DNA of 64,000 bases from Peteryoungia wuzhouensis (GTDB taxonomy: Bacteria; Pseudomonadota; Alphaproteobacteria; Rhizobiales; Rhizobiaceae), in assembly GCF_003205195.1 (NCBI RefSeq), contig NZ_QJRY01000012.1:21382-85381 (forward strand), in the 5' to 3' direction. Position 1 is the first letter of the stretch. Each line of letters begins with the position of its first letter. The translations under genes were made by a program, and so were the position numbers. Positions 42,983 through 51,894 of this stretch are shown here, piece after piece. A model generated the notes under the pieces. The model was not told the origin of the DNA. It searched no databases and saw only the letters and a program-made list of their open reading frames with translations.

Positions 42983-43477
42983 TCACGGGACCGGTGCCGT
43001 GACATTGTCGAAGGAGAGGGTGACATCGGTCTTGGCTTGCTCCGAGGTCATGCGCAGCGGCAGTCCGTCGGCCGTGCCGATCCACACGCGTTGCGGACCG
43101 AGATCGAGCCCACCTTGCATCGGTGGCGGGGTATAGGCATAAATCACTGCATCTTTACCAGCGACCTTGTCATCACCTATGCGGGCACAACCCTTGAGAC
43201 TGGCAGCATCGGGGATGACCTTTTTCTGCGTTGCTGCGCGTCCGCCTGCGCCTAGGTCGACCGCGGTCCAGCCGGATTCCCGCTTGGTGTAGAGCCGATC
43301 ACCCACCACGATGAACTCGGCCAACGGCTTGCCATTAAGCACCACGGTCTGCTTGTATGCCGGCACCTTTCCCAGCGCATTATAGGCATCAGCGACCGGC
43401 TGACAGTCGTTAGCTGCTGCCGTGACAGGAACAAGAAGAGTTGAGCAAAAGGCAAGGCCGAGAACGCAACGCCACAT
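42983..43477 (-). CDS. Small exported protein, LolA/LppX-like fold suspected
   Basis: A 164-residue protein with signal peptide MWRCVLGLAFCSTLLVPVTAAA. The start at 43477 has GGAGG 7 bases upstream; the frame is open 9 codons further. The mature part (YKQTVVLNGKPLAEFIVVGDRLYTKRESGWTAVDL, VWIGTADGLPLRMTSEQAKTDVTLSFDNV) reads as alternating beta strands. It recalls the half-barrel of LolA/LolB-type carriers, in particular the closing pattern in which a typical RVWID/GLPLR-like strand precedes a final F-x-N/D-V. Two Cys (CQP and CAR) could form a disulfide. It is the first gene in front of the VWA and transglutaminase-like genes (175-base gap, same strand), so it may be a chaperone or partner. 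The fold call is tentative. Confidence 0.65.
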   Translation of the reverse strand: MWRCVLGLAFCSTLLVPVTAAANDCQPVADAYNALGKVPAYKQTVVLNGKPLAEFIVVGDRLYTKRESGWTAVDLGAGGRAATQKKVIPDAASLKGCARIGDDKVAGKDAVIYAYTPPPMQGGLDLGPQRVWIGTADGLPLRMTSEQAKTDVTLSFDNVTAPVP

Positions 43478-43690
43478 TCCAATTCCTCCGGTCCGTCGGT
43501 CCATTGGCTGAAACGCTATGGCAGGGCAGATTTCCCCACAACACCTCTTTTAGATACCGAAATCGCAAGCCACCAACTGGCCGCAGGCGCCTGACCGCGG
43601 AGCATCGCCGATCAGGCTGCGAAGACCGTGTCGGCTTCCGGCAAGGTCGCGAGATCATGCCAGCGCAACTGAGACGCAAGCCAGCAGCGG

Positions 43691-44086
43691 CTAGGTGAGG
43701 AGCTGTGAGAGATGTTCGTGAACGGCCAGCCATTGACCGTCCGGTTGACGAGCAAAGACAATGGTTTCACGCTCGTGGTTGACCACATCCTGGCCGCCAA
43801 TCACGAGATCGGTCTCCACGGCATGGGTAAAGATTGCGACATCCCCGACGAGCTGCAGAGCGCGGTTCGTCGAGCGGCAAGCCTTGACGCGAAACCCGTC
43901 CCGGCTTTCCCAGAGCGCCCATTCCGCTTCATAGGCGGCGCGGGTGGAAAGAATGCGGTCGAGATTGTGAAAGATGAAGGTTGCCGACGGCGCAAAGGCG
44001 TCGAAATAGGCCTTGGTATCATGGCGACCGAAGGCCGTGAGGAGCGCGTCTGCTGCGGAAAGCACCGCTGTCGTATGATCTGTCAT
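43691..44086 (-). CDS. SnoaL/DUF4440-like protein (NTF2 fold)
   Basis: A 131-residue protein. VLSAADALLTAFGRHDTKAYFDAFAPSATFIFHN is the first helix and strand of the NTF2-like fold. Later strands VGDVAIFTHAVETDL, VNHERETIVFARQPDGQWLAVHEHLS end with the family's typical WxxxHxHxS pattern. Such proteins are small ligand-binding or isomerase-type enzymes; no specific activity can be assigned. The ATG at 44086 is only 4 bases after the TetR stop, so it is the second gene of a regulator unit that is divergent from the ABC operon at 44874. Confidence 0.8.
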   Translation of the reverse strand: MTDHTTAVLSAADALLTAFGRHDTKAYFDAFAPSATFIFHNLDRILSTRAAYEAEWALWESRDGFRVKACRSTNRALQLVGDVAIFTHAVETDLVIGGQDVVNHERETIVFARQPDGQWLAVHEHLSQLLT

Positions 44087-44090
44087 GTCT

Positions 44091-44735
44091 TCAGGAATTC
44101 GAAGCGGGACCAACACGCTTGACGCTGCTGATCAATTCGGCAATCGGGCGGTTCTGCTCCGCGACGCGGGTCTTCAACTGTTCAAGTGGCATGCTCTCAT
44201 GCTTGCAGAACTCGATGAACATCATGTTGAGATTGTTGAAGAAAACCTCCCCCAGCGCCCGCGTGTCGACGCCGGCGATGACAACGCCGCGCCGCTGGAG
44301 CGTCCCGATCAGCTGGACAACCTGGGCGCATAGGCATGTGTCAAGTTCGGTGTAGCGCTTCGACAGAGGAGTCTCGGGCTGCTGGATTGCGGACGCCATC
44401 GCCGTGCGCCACATCTCTTTGCTGAGATAGACAAGCGAATGATCAAAATACTGGGCGATCAGCGCGCCGAGCGCCTCGTTCACACTCGGCGGCGGGTTGG
44501 CGACAATGCGCTCACCGGCCTCGATCACTTCGGTCACTTCCATCGAAACCGTGGCGACGAGGATATCACCCTTGTTCTGATAGTAGTTGTAAAGCGTGCC
44601 GACCGAGACCTCCGCCATCTCCGCGATGTCCTCGATGCGAGCACTGTCATAGCCCTGTTCGCGGAACAGGGTGGTGGCCGCTTCCAGGATGCGGCGGTTC
44701 CTGTCGGCCTTCTGGCGGGCGCGCAATCCGGTCAT
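44091..44735 (-). CDS. TetR/AcrR family transcriptional regulator
   Basis: A 214-residue regulator. The N-terminal HTH is RRILEAATTLFREQGYDSARIEDIAEMAEVSVGTLYNYYQNKGDIL, a textbook TetR sequence with LYNYY. The C-terminal domain has three Cys (CLCAQ, FCKHES) but no metal motif that I recognise. It is divergent from the polyamine-type ABC operon, with a 12-bp palindrome in between, and co-transcribed with the SnoaL-like gene. It probably represses both directions. Confidence 0.92.
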   Translation of the reverse strand: MTGLRARQKADRNRRILEAATTLFREQGYDSARIEDIAEMAEVSVGTLYNYYQNKGDILVATVSMEVTEVIEAGERIVANPPPSVNEALGALIAQYFDHSLVYLSKEMWRTAMASAIQQPETPLSKRYTELDTCLCAQVVQLIGTLQRRGVVIAGVDTRALGEVFFNNLNMMFIEFCKHESMPLEQLKTRVAEQNRPIAELISSVKRVGPASNS

Positions 44736-44755
44736 GATACCTCCGTTGAAATCTC

Positions 44756-44767
44756 CTCAAATTTGAG
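44756..44767. promoter_or_regulatory. Palindromic operator candidate for the TetR/ABC divergon
   Basis: CTCAAATTTGAG is a perfect 12-bp palindrome 20 bases upstream of the TetR start. A second, looser symmetry surrounds it: GATTGACT at 44768-44775 and ACTCAATC at 44788-44796 face each other across an AT-rich centre. This cluster sits where both promoters should be. Confidence 0.45.
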
Positions 44768-44873
44768 ATTGACTTAAAAAATGAATTCACTCAATCTTTT
44801 TCTCAAGGCGCCGAAACGAGTGCCACTATTCAACACGGGGGCTCGATGGGGTCTTCGACAAGAGGGTGAACAT

Positions 44874-45947
44874 ATGGAAAAGACCGTACTTGGCGGGCTC
44901 TCCCGCCGCTTGCTTCTTGCGACAGTTGCCATGTCTGCTTTGTCAGGCGGAGCCTTCGCCCAGGAGGAACTCAACGCGCTCGTTTGGTGTGACCACACGG
45001 ACCCCGCGCTGATCGAGCCCTTCGAAAAAGCCAACAACGTCAAGGTCAATCTGAAGGAATATGAAGGCACAGGCGCCGGTCTGTCGATCGTGGAACAGTC
45101 GCGTCCCGGCGATTGGGACGTCTTCGTCATCGACGGTGTCGACGTTCCGCGTGCCATAGAGATGGACCTCCTCGCCGAAATCCCGGCTGACAAGCTGCCG
45201 ACTGCCGACATCTTCCCGGAGGTCCGCATGGAGGCCAACAACACCAAGGATGGCAAGATCTACGCCGTCACGGAAAAGTTCGGCTACAACACGATTTCCT
45301 ACGACAAGACCAAGGTCGACCCGAAGGACATGGAAGACCTCTCGATCTTCTGGTCCGACAAGTACAAGGGCCGCATCGCCCTTTACGACTACTACCTGCC
45401 GATGATCGGCCTGACGGGTCTTGCCATCGGCAAGAAAACAGCGGACCTGACCGAGGACGACCTGCCGGCGATCCGGGAAAAGCTGTTCGAGATGAAGAAG
45501 GTTGCTCGCCAGGTGAGTGACGTCGTCGCCTCGCAGACGGCGCTGGTCAGCGGCGAAGTCGACATCATTCTCGGTGGCGGCGAGTGGGTCACTGCGGGTC
45601 TCACCGCCGAAAAACCGAACCTCGACTGGACCGTCCCGCAGCAGGGTGCCCTGCGCTGGGCCCAGTCGATCGGCGTTTTCAAGAATTCGACCAAGCAGGA
45701 TCTGGCCACCAAGTTCGTCCAGTACATCCTGAGCCCTGAAGGGCAGGCAAAGCTCGCCACCTCCTCATGCTACTGGGGCATGCCGGCAAACTCGAAGGCC
45801 GGCGCGCAACTCTCAGCCGAGCAGAAGGCGGCTCTGCGATGGGACAAGCAGCCGGAATACCTGAAGAAGACACAGCTCTATCCGGTTGCGGATGCAGATC
45901 TGGACGCGGCGATGCAAGACATCTGGACGGAAATGCTGCAGCAGTAA
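44874..45947 (+). CDS. ABC transporter substrate-binding protein (PotD/polyamine type)
   Basis: A 357-residue periplasmic binding protein. The signal peptide is MEKTVLGGLSRRLLLATVAMSALSGGAFA, cleaved before QEELN. The mature fold follows the spermidine/putrescine type: LNALVWCDHTDPALIEPFEKANNVKVNLKEYEGTGAGLSI, GDWDVFVIDGVDVPRAIEMDLL, then YNTISYDKTKVDP and KYKGRIALYDYYL. The start at 44874 has AGAGGG about 8 bases upstream; the frame is open to 44781, but that would put the operator region inside the gene. It is the first of a five-gene operon (binding protein, two permeases, ATPase, metallo-hydrolase). The ligand is probably an amine or other small cation, without proof. Confidence 0.9.
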   Translation: MEKTVLGGLSRRLLLATVAMSALSGGAFAQEELNALVWCDHTDPALIEPFEKANNVKVNLKEYEGTGAGLSIVEQSRPGDWDVFVIDGVDVPRAIEMDLLAEIPADKLPTADIFPEVRMEANNTKDGKIYAVTEKFGYNTISYDKTKVDPKDMEDLSIFWSDKYKGRIALYDYYLPMIGLTGLAIGKKTADLTEDDLPAIREKLFEMKKVARQVSDVVASQTALVSGEVDIILGGGEWVTAGLTAEKPNLDWTVPQQGALRWAQSIGVFKNSTKQDLATKFVQYILSPEGQAKLATSSCYWGMPANSKAGAQLSAEQKAALRWDKQPEYLKKTQLYPVADADLDAAMQDIWTEMLQQ

Positions 45948-46187
45948 ACCGTCAGTGCGGCGCGGCGGCAAAAGGCCGGCCGCGCTGCATCTTCCTGGAC
46001 GATGATGTGTAGGCGCCAGCCGCCATCTTTGCATTGTCGACGGAGGGTCTGCTCTCTCCTCCCGGCACAACGGGATTTGCTGATTGAAGTGAAGCATTGA
46101 ACCGACATGACCCGCGTCGCCGCCATGATGACAGCCGGTCCCCCGTCCATCCGGACAGCCGATATCCAAGAACGGAGTGTCTCGTCC

Positions 46188-47051
46188 ATGACCGCCACTG
46201 CCCTGGACCGTCGAGAACGCCGCAAGGCCTGGGGATTTGCGCTGCCGGCGGTCCTGTGGACCATCGCCTTTTTCCTCGTCCCATTTCTCTATATGGCGGC
46301 GATCAGCCTGTGGACCCGTGAGCGGCGCGAGATCGTCGCCAGCTGGACACTCGACAACTACGTGGCCTTCTTCGGCAAGCCGCATCTCCTGAAAGCACTG
46401 TTCAACTCCCTCGAAGTGACCGCCATCGTCACCGTCATTTCGATCCTCCTCGCCTATCCGCTGGCCTGGATCATCGCCGAGCGCGTGCCGCGCCGCTGGC
46501 AGCGCTTTGCCTTGATCATGGCGATCCTGCCGTTCTGGACCTCCTATGTGGTGCGCTCCTATTCCTGGCTTCTCGTGCTCTCCAAGGGGGGCGTCGTCAA
46601 CCAGGCGCTGATGTGGACAGGGCTGATCGCTGAGCCACTGGAGCTTTCGGCCAACCGGATCGGCACAGTGATCGGCTTCGTGCACTTCTTCGTCATGCTT
46701 CTGACGCTGACCATATACGCCAATCTGGTCCAGCTCTCTCCCAACTATCGCCGCGCGGCAGCCGACCTCGGGGCGAGCGGCTTCCAGACCTTCTGGCATG
46801 TCATCCTGCCATTGACGCTACCCGGCATCATGGTTGGCGCCTTCCTCACCTTCGTTCTCTGCATCGGCGATTACATCACCCCGCAGATCCTCGGCGGCAA
46901 CAACGAACTCGTGCTGCCGCAGGTCATCATGCTGCAGCTCGGCCGCCGCGCCGATTTCCCCATGGCAGCGGCCCTGTCGCTGGTGCTGATGGTGGTGGTG
47001 ACGATCGCCTATCTCGCCTGCGCCCGCTGGCTGAAGATGGAGAGGACCTGA
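46188..47051 (+). CDS. ABC transporter permease (PotB type)
   Basis: A 287-residue inner-membrane permease with six helices. The EAA loop is RAAADLGASGFQTFWHVILPLTLPGI, as in PotB. The start is uncertain: the frame is open to 46107, giving an extra 27 residues (MTRVAAMMTAGPPS...). The ATG at 46188 (MTATALDRRERRKAWGFALPAV) looks like a normal permease N-terminus but has GGAG 11 bases away. About 160-240 bases separate it from the binding-protein gene. The next permease begins 2 bases after its stop. Confidence 0.9.
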   Translation: MTATALDRRERRKAWGFALPAVLWTIAFFLVPFLYMAAISLWTRERREIVASWTLDNYVAFFGKPHLLKALFNSLEVTAIVTVISILLAYPLAWIIAERVPRRWQRFALIMAILPFWTSYVVRSYSWLLVLSKGGVVNQALMWTGLIAEPLELSANRIGTVIGFVHFFVMLLTLTIYANLVQLSPNYRRAAADLGASGFQTFWHVILPLTLPGIMVGAFLTFVLCIGDYITPQILGGNNELVLPQVIMLQLGRRADFPMAAALSLVLMVVVTIAYLACARWLKMERT

Positions 47052-47053
47052 CC

Positions 47054-47842
47054 ATGCGGCACCTCAACACGGCGTTTGCGGTCCTCTATGCTGGTGGACT
47101 CTATCTCTTCATCTTTCTGCCGGTCGCCGTTCTCGTGCTCTTCTCCTTCCAGGACGGCACACTGCCCGTGCCCCCTCTGCATGGCCTGACGTTGCGCTGG
47201 TATGGCGAAATCTTTGCCGATGAAAAGCTGATGGCAGCGCTGTTCAACTCGCTGATCGTCGCGATCATCTCGTCGGCGATCTCCTGTCTGCTCGGGTTTC
47301 TCGCAGCCTATGCCTTTGCCCGTTACACGCTTCCCGCATCCGGCCTGCAGCGCGCCTTGATCGTCGCTCCGATGACGGTCAGCACGCTGATCATCGGGCT
47401 TGGACTGCTGTCGCTCCTGTCCAGGCTCAATGTTTCGCTGTCGCTGTGGACCGTCGGCATCGGCCATGTCGTGATCAACCTGCCGCTTTGCTTCGCCATC
47501 ATCTACGCATCCATGGGCGGCCATCAGGTCAATATCGAACGTGCCGCACGCGATCTCGGCGCGAAGGACTGGCAGGTCATGGCGCACGTCACGGCTCCGA
47601 TGCTGATGCCGTCCATTCTTGCCGCCTTCTTCCTGTCGGTCACCTTCAGCTGGGACGAATTCATCATCGCCTTCCTCCTGTCGCGCTTCGATGTGACGCT
47701 GCCGGTCGAGATCTGGAGCATGCTGCGTTCCGGCCTTGACCCCAAGACCAATGCCATCGGCAGCGTCGTCTTCCTCATCTCGGTGGCGTTCCTCATCATC
47801 ATGGAACTCGCCGTCTTCAGAAAAGCCGGGAAATCCCAATGA
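47054..47842 (+). CDS. ABC transporter permease (PotC type)
   Basis: A 262-residue partner permease with six helices and the EAA loop RAARDLGAKDWQVMAHVTAPMLMPSI. The FFLSVTFSWDEFIIAFLLS segment near the C-terminus is typical of PotC proteins. AGGACC overlaps the end of the preceding gene as its ribosome site, and its stop overlaps the ATPase start by 4 bases (ATGA at 47839-47842), so translation is coupled. Confidence 0.93.
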   Translation: MRHLNTAFAVLYAGGLYLFIFLPVAVLVLFSFQDGTLPVPPLHGLTLRWYGEIFADEKLMAALFNSLIVAIISSAISCLLGFLAAYAFARYTLPASGLQRALIVAPMTVSTLIIGLGLLSLLSRLNVSLSLWTVGIGHVVINLPLCFAIIYASMGGHQVNIERAARDLGAKDWQVMAHVTAPMLMPSILAAFFLSVTFSWDEFIIAFLLSRFDVTLPVEIWSMLRSGLDPKTNAIGSVVFLISVAFLIIMELAVFRKAGKSQ

Positions 47843-48924
47843 CCGCAGACGTCTCGATCCGCAACGCCACGAAAGTCTTCGGTGCCTTCCGCGCGCTCGA
47901 CGATGTCTCGCTCGAGATCGAAGCCGGCGAATTCATCGTGCTTCTTGGCCCCTCCGGCTGTGGCAAGACGACCCTGCTCTCGATCCTCGGCGGCTTCATC
48001 GAGCCGAGCGCCGGCACCATCGCGATCGGCGGCCGGGACATGACCCATGTTGAGCCTGCAAAGCGCCCGACGACGACCATGTTCCAGGACTATGCCCTGT
48101 TCCCGCACATGAAGCTCATCGACAATGTCGGCTTCGGCCTGCGCATGCGCGGCATGGGAAAGACCGAGCGCAACGACAAGGCGCTCGCCATGCTCGATCT
48201 CGTCGGGCTGAAGGCATCGGCAGCGAAGAAGCCGCACGAGCTTTCCGGCGGCCAGCGGCAGCGTGTGGCGCTGGCCCGCGCACTCGCCGTCGATCCGGAT
48301 GTGCTGCTGCTCGACGAGCCGCTCGGCGCGCTGGATCTGAAGCTTCGCCGCCAGATGCAGGACGAGTTGAAGGCCATCCAGAAACGTGTCGGCACCACCT
48401 TCATCCATGTCACGCATGACCAGGAAGAGGCGATGGCGATCGCCGACCGGATCGTGGTGATGAACCACGGCCGCATCGAGGATGTCGGCGCGCCCTCGGA
48501 CATCTACATGCGGCCACGATCGCTGTTTTCCGCAGGCTTCATGGGCGAGGCCAATTTTCTCCCTGGCCGGGTCACCGCCATTGCGAGTGAGCATGCGCAG
48601 GTGGAAACTGCCCTCGGCAGCACCGCCATTCCGATCACCGCCTTCACCGCCGGCAGCCCTGAGGTGAACAGCAAAGTCACCCTGTGCATCCGCCCCGAAC
48701 ACTTCCGCTCGACCGGAGAAGAAGGCACAGCCGTTTCGCTGGGCCGCGCCCGGATCACCGACAGCGCCTTCTTCGGCGCGCATCACCGGTGCCACCTGAA
48801 CCCTGAGAGCGGACCAGACATCGTCATCACCGCCCATCTGCCGCAGACGGCACATCCAAAGCCTGGCGATATGCTCGACCTTGCCGTGAAGGCAGACACC
48901 ATCATAGCCCTGACCGAGGCCTAG
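47839..48924 (+). CDS. ABC transporter ATP-binding protein (PotA type)
   Basis: A 361-residue ATPase. It has Walker A GPSGCGKTT, signature LSGGQRQR, Walker B VLLLDEPLGALDLKLR and switch VTHDQEEAMAIADRI. A C-terminal TOBE domain starts near residue 240 (FLPGRVTAIA, then RPEHFRSTGEEG). All motifs are intact. It belongs with the two permeases and the PotD-like binding protein upstream, and is followed after 10 bases by the metallo-hydrolase gene. Confidence 0.95.
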   Translation: MTADVSIRNATKVFGAFRALDDVSLEIEAGEFIVLLGPSGCGKTTLLSILGGFIEPSAGTIAIGGRDMTHVEPAKRPTTTMFQDYALFPHMKLIDNVGFGLRMRGMGKTERNDKALAMLDLVGLKASAAKKPHELSGGQRQRVALARALAVDPDVLLLDEPLGALDLKLRRQMQDELKAIQKRVGTTFIHVTHDQEEAMAIADRIVVMNHGRIEDVGAPSDIYMRPRSLFSAGFMGEANFLPGRVTAIASEHAQVETALGSTAIPITAFTAGSPEVNSKVTLCIRPEHFRSTGEEGTAVSLGRARITDSAFFGAHHRCHLNPESGPDIVITAHLPQTAHPKPGDMLDLAVKADTIIALTEA

Positions 48925-48934
48925 GAGGCTGATC

Positions 48935-49666
48935 ATGAAGCCGCGCATGCGCCCCGAGCACTGGTACAGCATCCGCCGCCTTGACGACGACGTCACCTAT
49001 ATCCGCGAACCGCATATCCAGGAATTCTACCGCTGCAATATCTGGCATGTGCGCGGCCGCGATCGCGACATGCTTGTTGACAGCGGCATGGGCGTCGTCT
49101 CGCTTCGCGAATGGGTGCCCCTTGTGACGGAACGCGAGCTGATCGCGGTGGCAAGTCACACGCATTTCGATCACATCGGCTGCCACCACGAATTCGAATG
49201 CCGCGCGGTCCATTCGGCAGAGGCGGATCTTCTCGCCGATCCCACACGCGAAAACACGCTGGCCGATCCTTATGTCACCGACGACATCTTCGACGCTTTA
49301 CCGCCCGAGCCCTATTGTTCGAAATGTTATGCAGTCAGGCGGGCCCCCGCGACACGCATTCTCGAAGACGGCGATGTGATCGACCTCGGCGACCGGCAGT
49401 TCGAAGTCATCCACACACCCGGCCACTCGCCGGGCGGCATTGCGCTCTACGAAAAGGCGACAGAGATCCTCTTTTCCGGCGACATCCTCTACGACGGCCC
49501 CCTGATCGAAGACACCTACCATTCGAACGCCGCCGACTATCTCGCCTCAATGGAGCGCCTGCTGACCTTTCCGGTACGTGTGGTTCACGGCGGCCATTTT
49601 CCCAGCTTCAGCGGCGAACGATACCGGGACCTGATCACCGGTTGGCTGGATGCCAAACACAGGTAA
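48935..49666 (+). CDS. Metallo-beta-lactamase-fold hydrolase
   Basis: A 243-residue MBL-fold protein with the full metal set: HTHFDH at 75-80 (His75, His77, Asp79, His80), the third His in HTPGHSPGG, the bridging Asp in LFSGDILYDG and the last His in VVHGGHFP. Members of this group hydrolyse lactones, thioesters or esters. No signal peptide, so cytoplasmic. AGGAGG 7 bases upstream is a strong ribosome site, and the gene starts 10 bases after the ATPase stop, making it the last gene of the ABC operon. A likely role is hydrolysis of the imported compound or of its first lactone product; the substrate is unknown. Confidence 0.9.
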   Translation: MKPRMRPEHWYSIRRLDDDVTYIREPHIQEFYRCNIWHVRGRDRDMLVDSGMGVVSLREWVPLVTERELIAVASHTHFDHIGCHHEFECRAVHSAEADLLADPTRENTLADPYVTDDIFDALPPEPYCSKCYAVRRAPATRILEDGDVIDLGDRQFEVIHTPGHSPGGIALYEKATEILFSGDILYDGPLIEDTYHSNAADYLASMERLLTFPVRVVHGGHFPSFSGERYRDLITGWLDAKHR

Positions 49667-49877
49667 AGCTGATCCAATTGAGCTGCCCTACGGCCGTTGC
49701 CTGGCGACGATGCCGATACGGCAACTTCACCTGTATGGCAGTTTTAAAGCCACGCGTTGAGGTCCGGCAGCTCAGTAACCGATCCACCACACTGATGACG
49801 GCCGCCCACAATGGCTCCGCACCGTCTCAGCGGCTCAGCGGCTCAGAATACAGCCCCCCAAAACCGCTGGAGCGAAC

Positions 49878-51869
49878 TCAATCGACCGCATCCATACGGT
49901 TTGCTGCAGCCTCGACGATTGCCTCGACCGTAATTCCGAAATGCTTGTAAAGCTGCTTTGCCGGCCCTGACGATCCAAATGAATGCATGCCGATGAAAAC
50001 GCCGTCATTGCCGATAAAATAGTCCCAACCCTGACGGATCGCCGCTTCGACAGCAATCTTCACGGGCGCGTCCCCGATCACCGACATGCGGTAGTGCTCC
50101 GGTTGTTCGGCAAAAAGCTCGAAGCAGGGAACCGAGACGACACGGGCGGCGATACCCATGCCGTTCAGCTGTTCAGCCGCGTCGACCGCGAGTTCGACTT
50201 CCGAACCGGAGGCGAAGATCGAGACCTTGGCATTGTCGGCAGATCGCAATTCGTAAGCCCCCTTGGCACAGAGGTTTTCTGCAACATAGTCGAGACGGGA
50301 CGGGGCAAGGTTCTGGCGGGTGAGCGCCAAACCCGATGGGCGATACTGTTCTTTCAGTGCCGCTTGCCAGCATTCCGCAGTCTCCACGGCATCGGCCGGA
50401 CGGAACACCAGCAGGTTCGGGATCGCGCGCAGGGCCGCCATCTGTTCGACCGGCTCATGCGTCGGGCCATCTTCGCCAACGCCGATGGAATCATGGGTCA
50501 GGACATGGATGACGCGAATACCCATCAGTGCCGCAAGGCGGATCGACGGACGGCAATAGTCCGAAAAGATCATGAAGCCACCGGCGTAGGGAATGAGGCC
50601 GCCATGCAGCGTAATCCCGTTCATGGCCGCCGCCATGCCGTGTTCTCGGATGCCCCAGTGCATGTAGCGCCCGGAAAAATCGGCCGGTGTGATCGATTTC
50701 ATCTGGCTGGTCTTGGTGTTGTTTGAGGGCGTCAGGTCGGCCGAACCGCCAAAGGTTTCCGGCAGAAGGCCATTGATCACCTCAAGCGCATCTTCAGAGG
50801 CCTTGCGGGTGGCGATGGCAGGCGGGCTGCCGGCCAGTTTCTGCTTGTAGGTGTCGATCGCGCTGTCGAGACCGGAGGGGAGTTCGCCGGCAAATCGGCG
50901 CATGAACTCGGACTTCTTGGCAGATTCAGATGCCGCCATACGGTCATCCCAGGCCTTGTTTGCCGGAACCGAGCGCAAGCCTGCGTCCCGCCAGGCGTCG
51001 AGCACGTCGGCGGGGATGTTGAAGGCTTCCGAGTCCCAGTTTAACGCCGTGCGGGCAGCCGCGATCTCGTCTCCCCCAAGCGGCGAGCCGTGTACCTTGT
51101 GGGTGCCCTGCTTGTTCGGCGCACCAAAGCCGATCACCGTCTTGCAGGCGATGAGCGTCGGGCGATCGGATGTCTGGGCAGATTCGATCGCGGCAGCAAT
51201 CTCATCGGGATTGTGGCCATCGACGCGAATCGTGTTCCAGTGAACGGCCTGAAAGCGGGCAATCTGGTCGGTGGAGTCCGTCAACGAAACCGCACCGTCG
51301 ATGGTGATGTTGTTGTCGTCCCAGAAGACGATCAGCTTGTTGAGCTTCAGGTGGCCGGCCAGTGCGATGGCTTCGTGGCTGATGCCCTCCATCAGGCAGC
51401 CGTCACCGCAGATCACATAGGTAAAATGATCCTGCAGGTCAGAGCCAAACTCCTCCGCGAGTTTGCGTTCGGCGATCGCCATGCCGACGGCATTGGCAAT
51501 GCCCTGGCCAAGCGGTCCGGTCGTCGTCTCGATTCCCGAGGCGTGACCATATTCCGGATGGCCCGCCGTCTTCGAGCCCAGCTGACGGAAGGATTTTATA
51601 TCCTCGATCGTCATGTCCTCATAGCCGGTGAGGTAGAGCAGCGAATAGATGAGCATGGAGCCATGGCCGGCCGAGAGCACAAAACGGTCGCGATCCGCCC
51701 AGAGCGGGACCTTGGGATTGAACTTCAGGTAGCGGGAGAACAGCACTGTCGCCACATCAGCTGCCCCCAGAGGCAGGCCCGGATGGCCGGAATTGGCCTT
51801 TTCGACGGCATCCATCGAGAGGAAACGGATCGCATTTGCCATCCGGTCGTGTTTTTCGCGAGAGATCAT
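49878..51869 (-). CDS. tkt: Transketolase
   Basis: A 663-residue thiamine-diphosphate enzyme that moves a two-carbon ketol unit between sugar phosphates. MDAVEKANSGHPGLPLGAA at 19-37 is the classical N-terminal signature with the catalytic His. The ThDP motif is GDG at 155-157 through NN at 186-187. HDSIGVGEDGPTHEPVEQMAALRAIPN is the second transketolase signature, and HWGIREHGMAAAMNG supplies the catalytic Glu. Full length and complete. GGAAAAG precedes the ATG at 51869. It is the last gene of the long minus-strand catabolic operon, 25 bases after the isomerase stop. Next to a transaldolase and tetrulose-phosphate isomerases, it probably consumes erythrose 4-phosphate. A second housekeeping transketolase is expected elsewhere. 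Confidence 0.95.
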   Translation of the reverse strand: MISREKHDRMANAIRFLSMDAVEKANSGHPGLPLGAADVATVLFSRYLKFNPKVPLWADRDRFVLSAGHGSMLIYSLLYLTGYEDMTIEDIKSFRQLGSKTAGHPEYGHASGIETTTGPLGQGIANAVGMAIAERKLAEEFGSDLQDHFTYVICGDGCLMEGISHEAIALAGHLKLNKLIVFWDDNNITIDGAVSLTDSTDQIARFQAVHWNTIRVDGHNPDEIAAAIESAQTSDRPTLIACKTVIGFGAPNKQGTHKVHGSPLGGDEIAAARTALNWDSEAFNIPADVLDAWRDAGLRSVPANKAWDDRMAASESAKKSEFMRRFAGELPSGLDSAIDTYKQKLAGSPPAIATRKASEDALEVINGLLPETFGGSADLTPSNNTKTSQMKSITPADFSGRYMHWGIREHGMAAAMNGITLHGGLIPYAGGFMIFSDYCRPSIRLAALMGIRVIHVLTHDSIGVGEDGPTHEPVEQMAALRAIPNLLVFRPADAVETAECWQAALKEQYRPSGLALTRQNLAPSRLDYVAENLCAKGAYELRSADNAKVSIFASGSEVELAVDAAEQLNGMGIAARVVSVPCFELFAEQPEHYRMSVIGDAPVKIAVEAAIRQGWDYFIGNDGVFIGMHSFGSSGPAKQLYKHFGITVEAIVEAAANRMDAVD

Positions 51870-51894
51870 GACTTTTCCGATGTTTCAGGGATCG

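Noticed and set aside
49825..49850. Short direct repeat (CAGCGGCT repeated) after the metallo-hydrolase gene
   Set aside because: Only about three 9-base copies and no hairpin or known element; looks like simple slippage.
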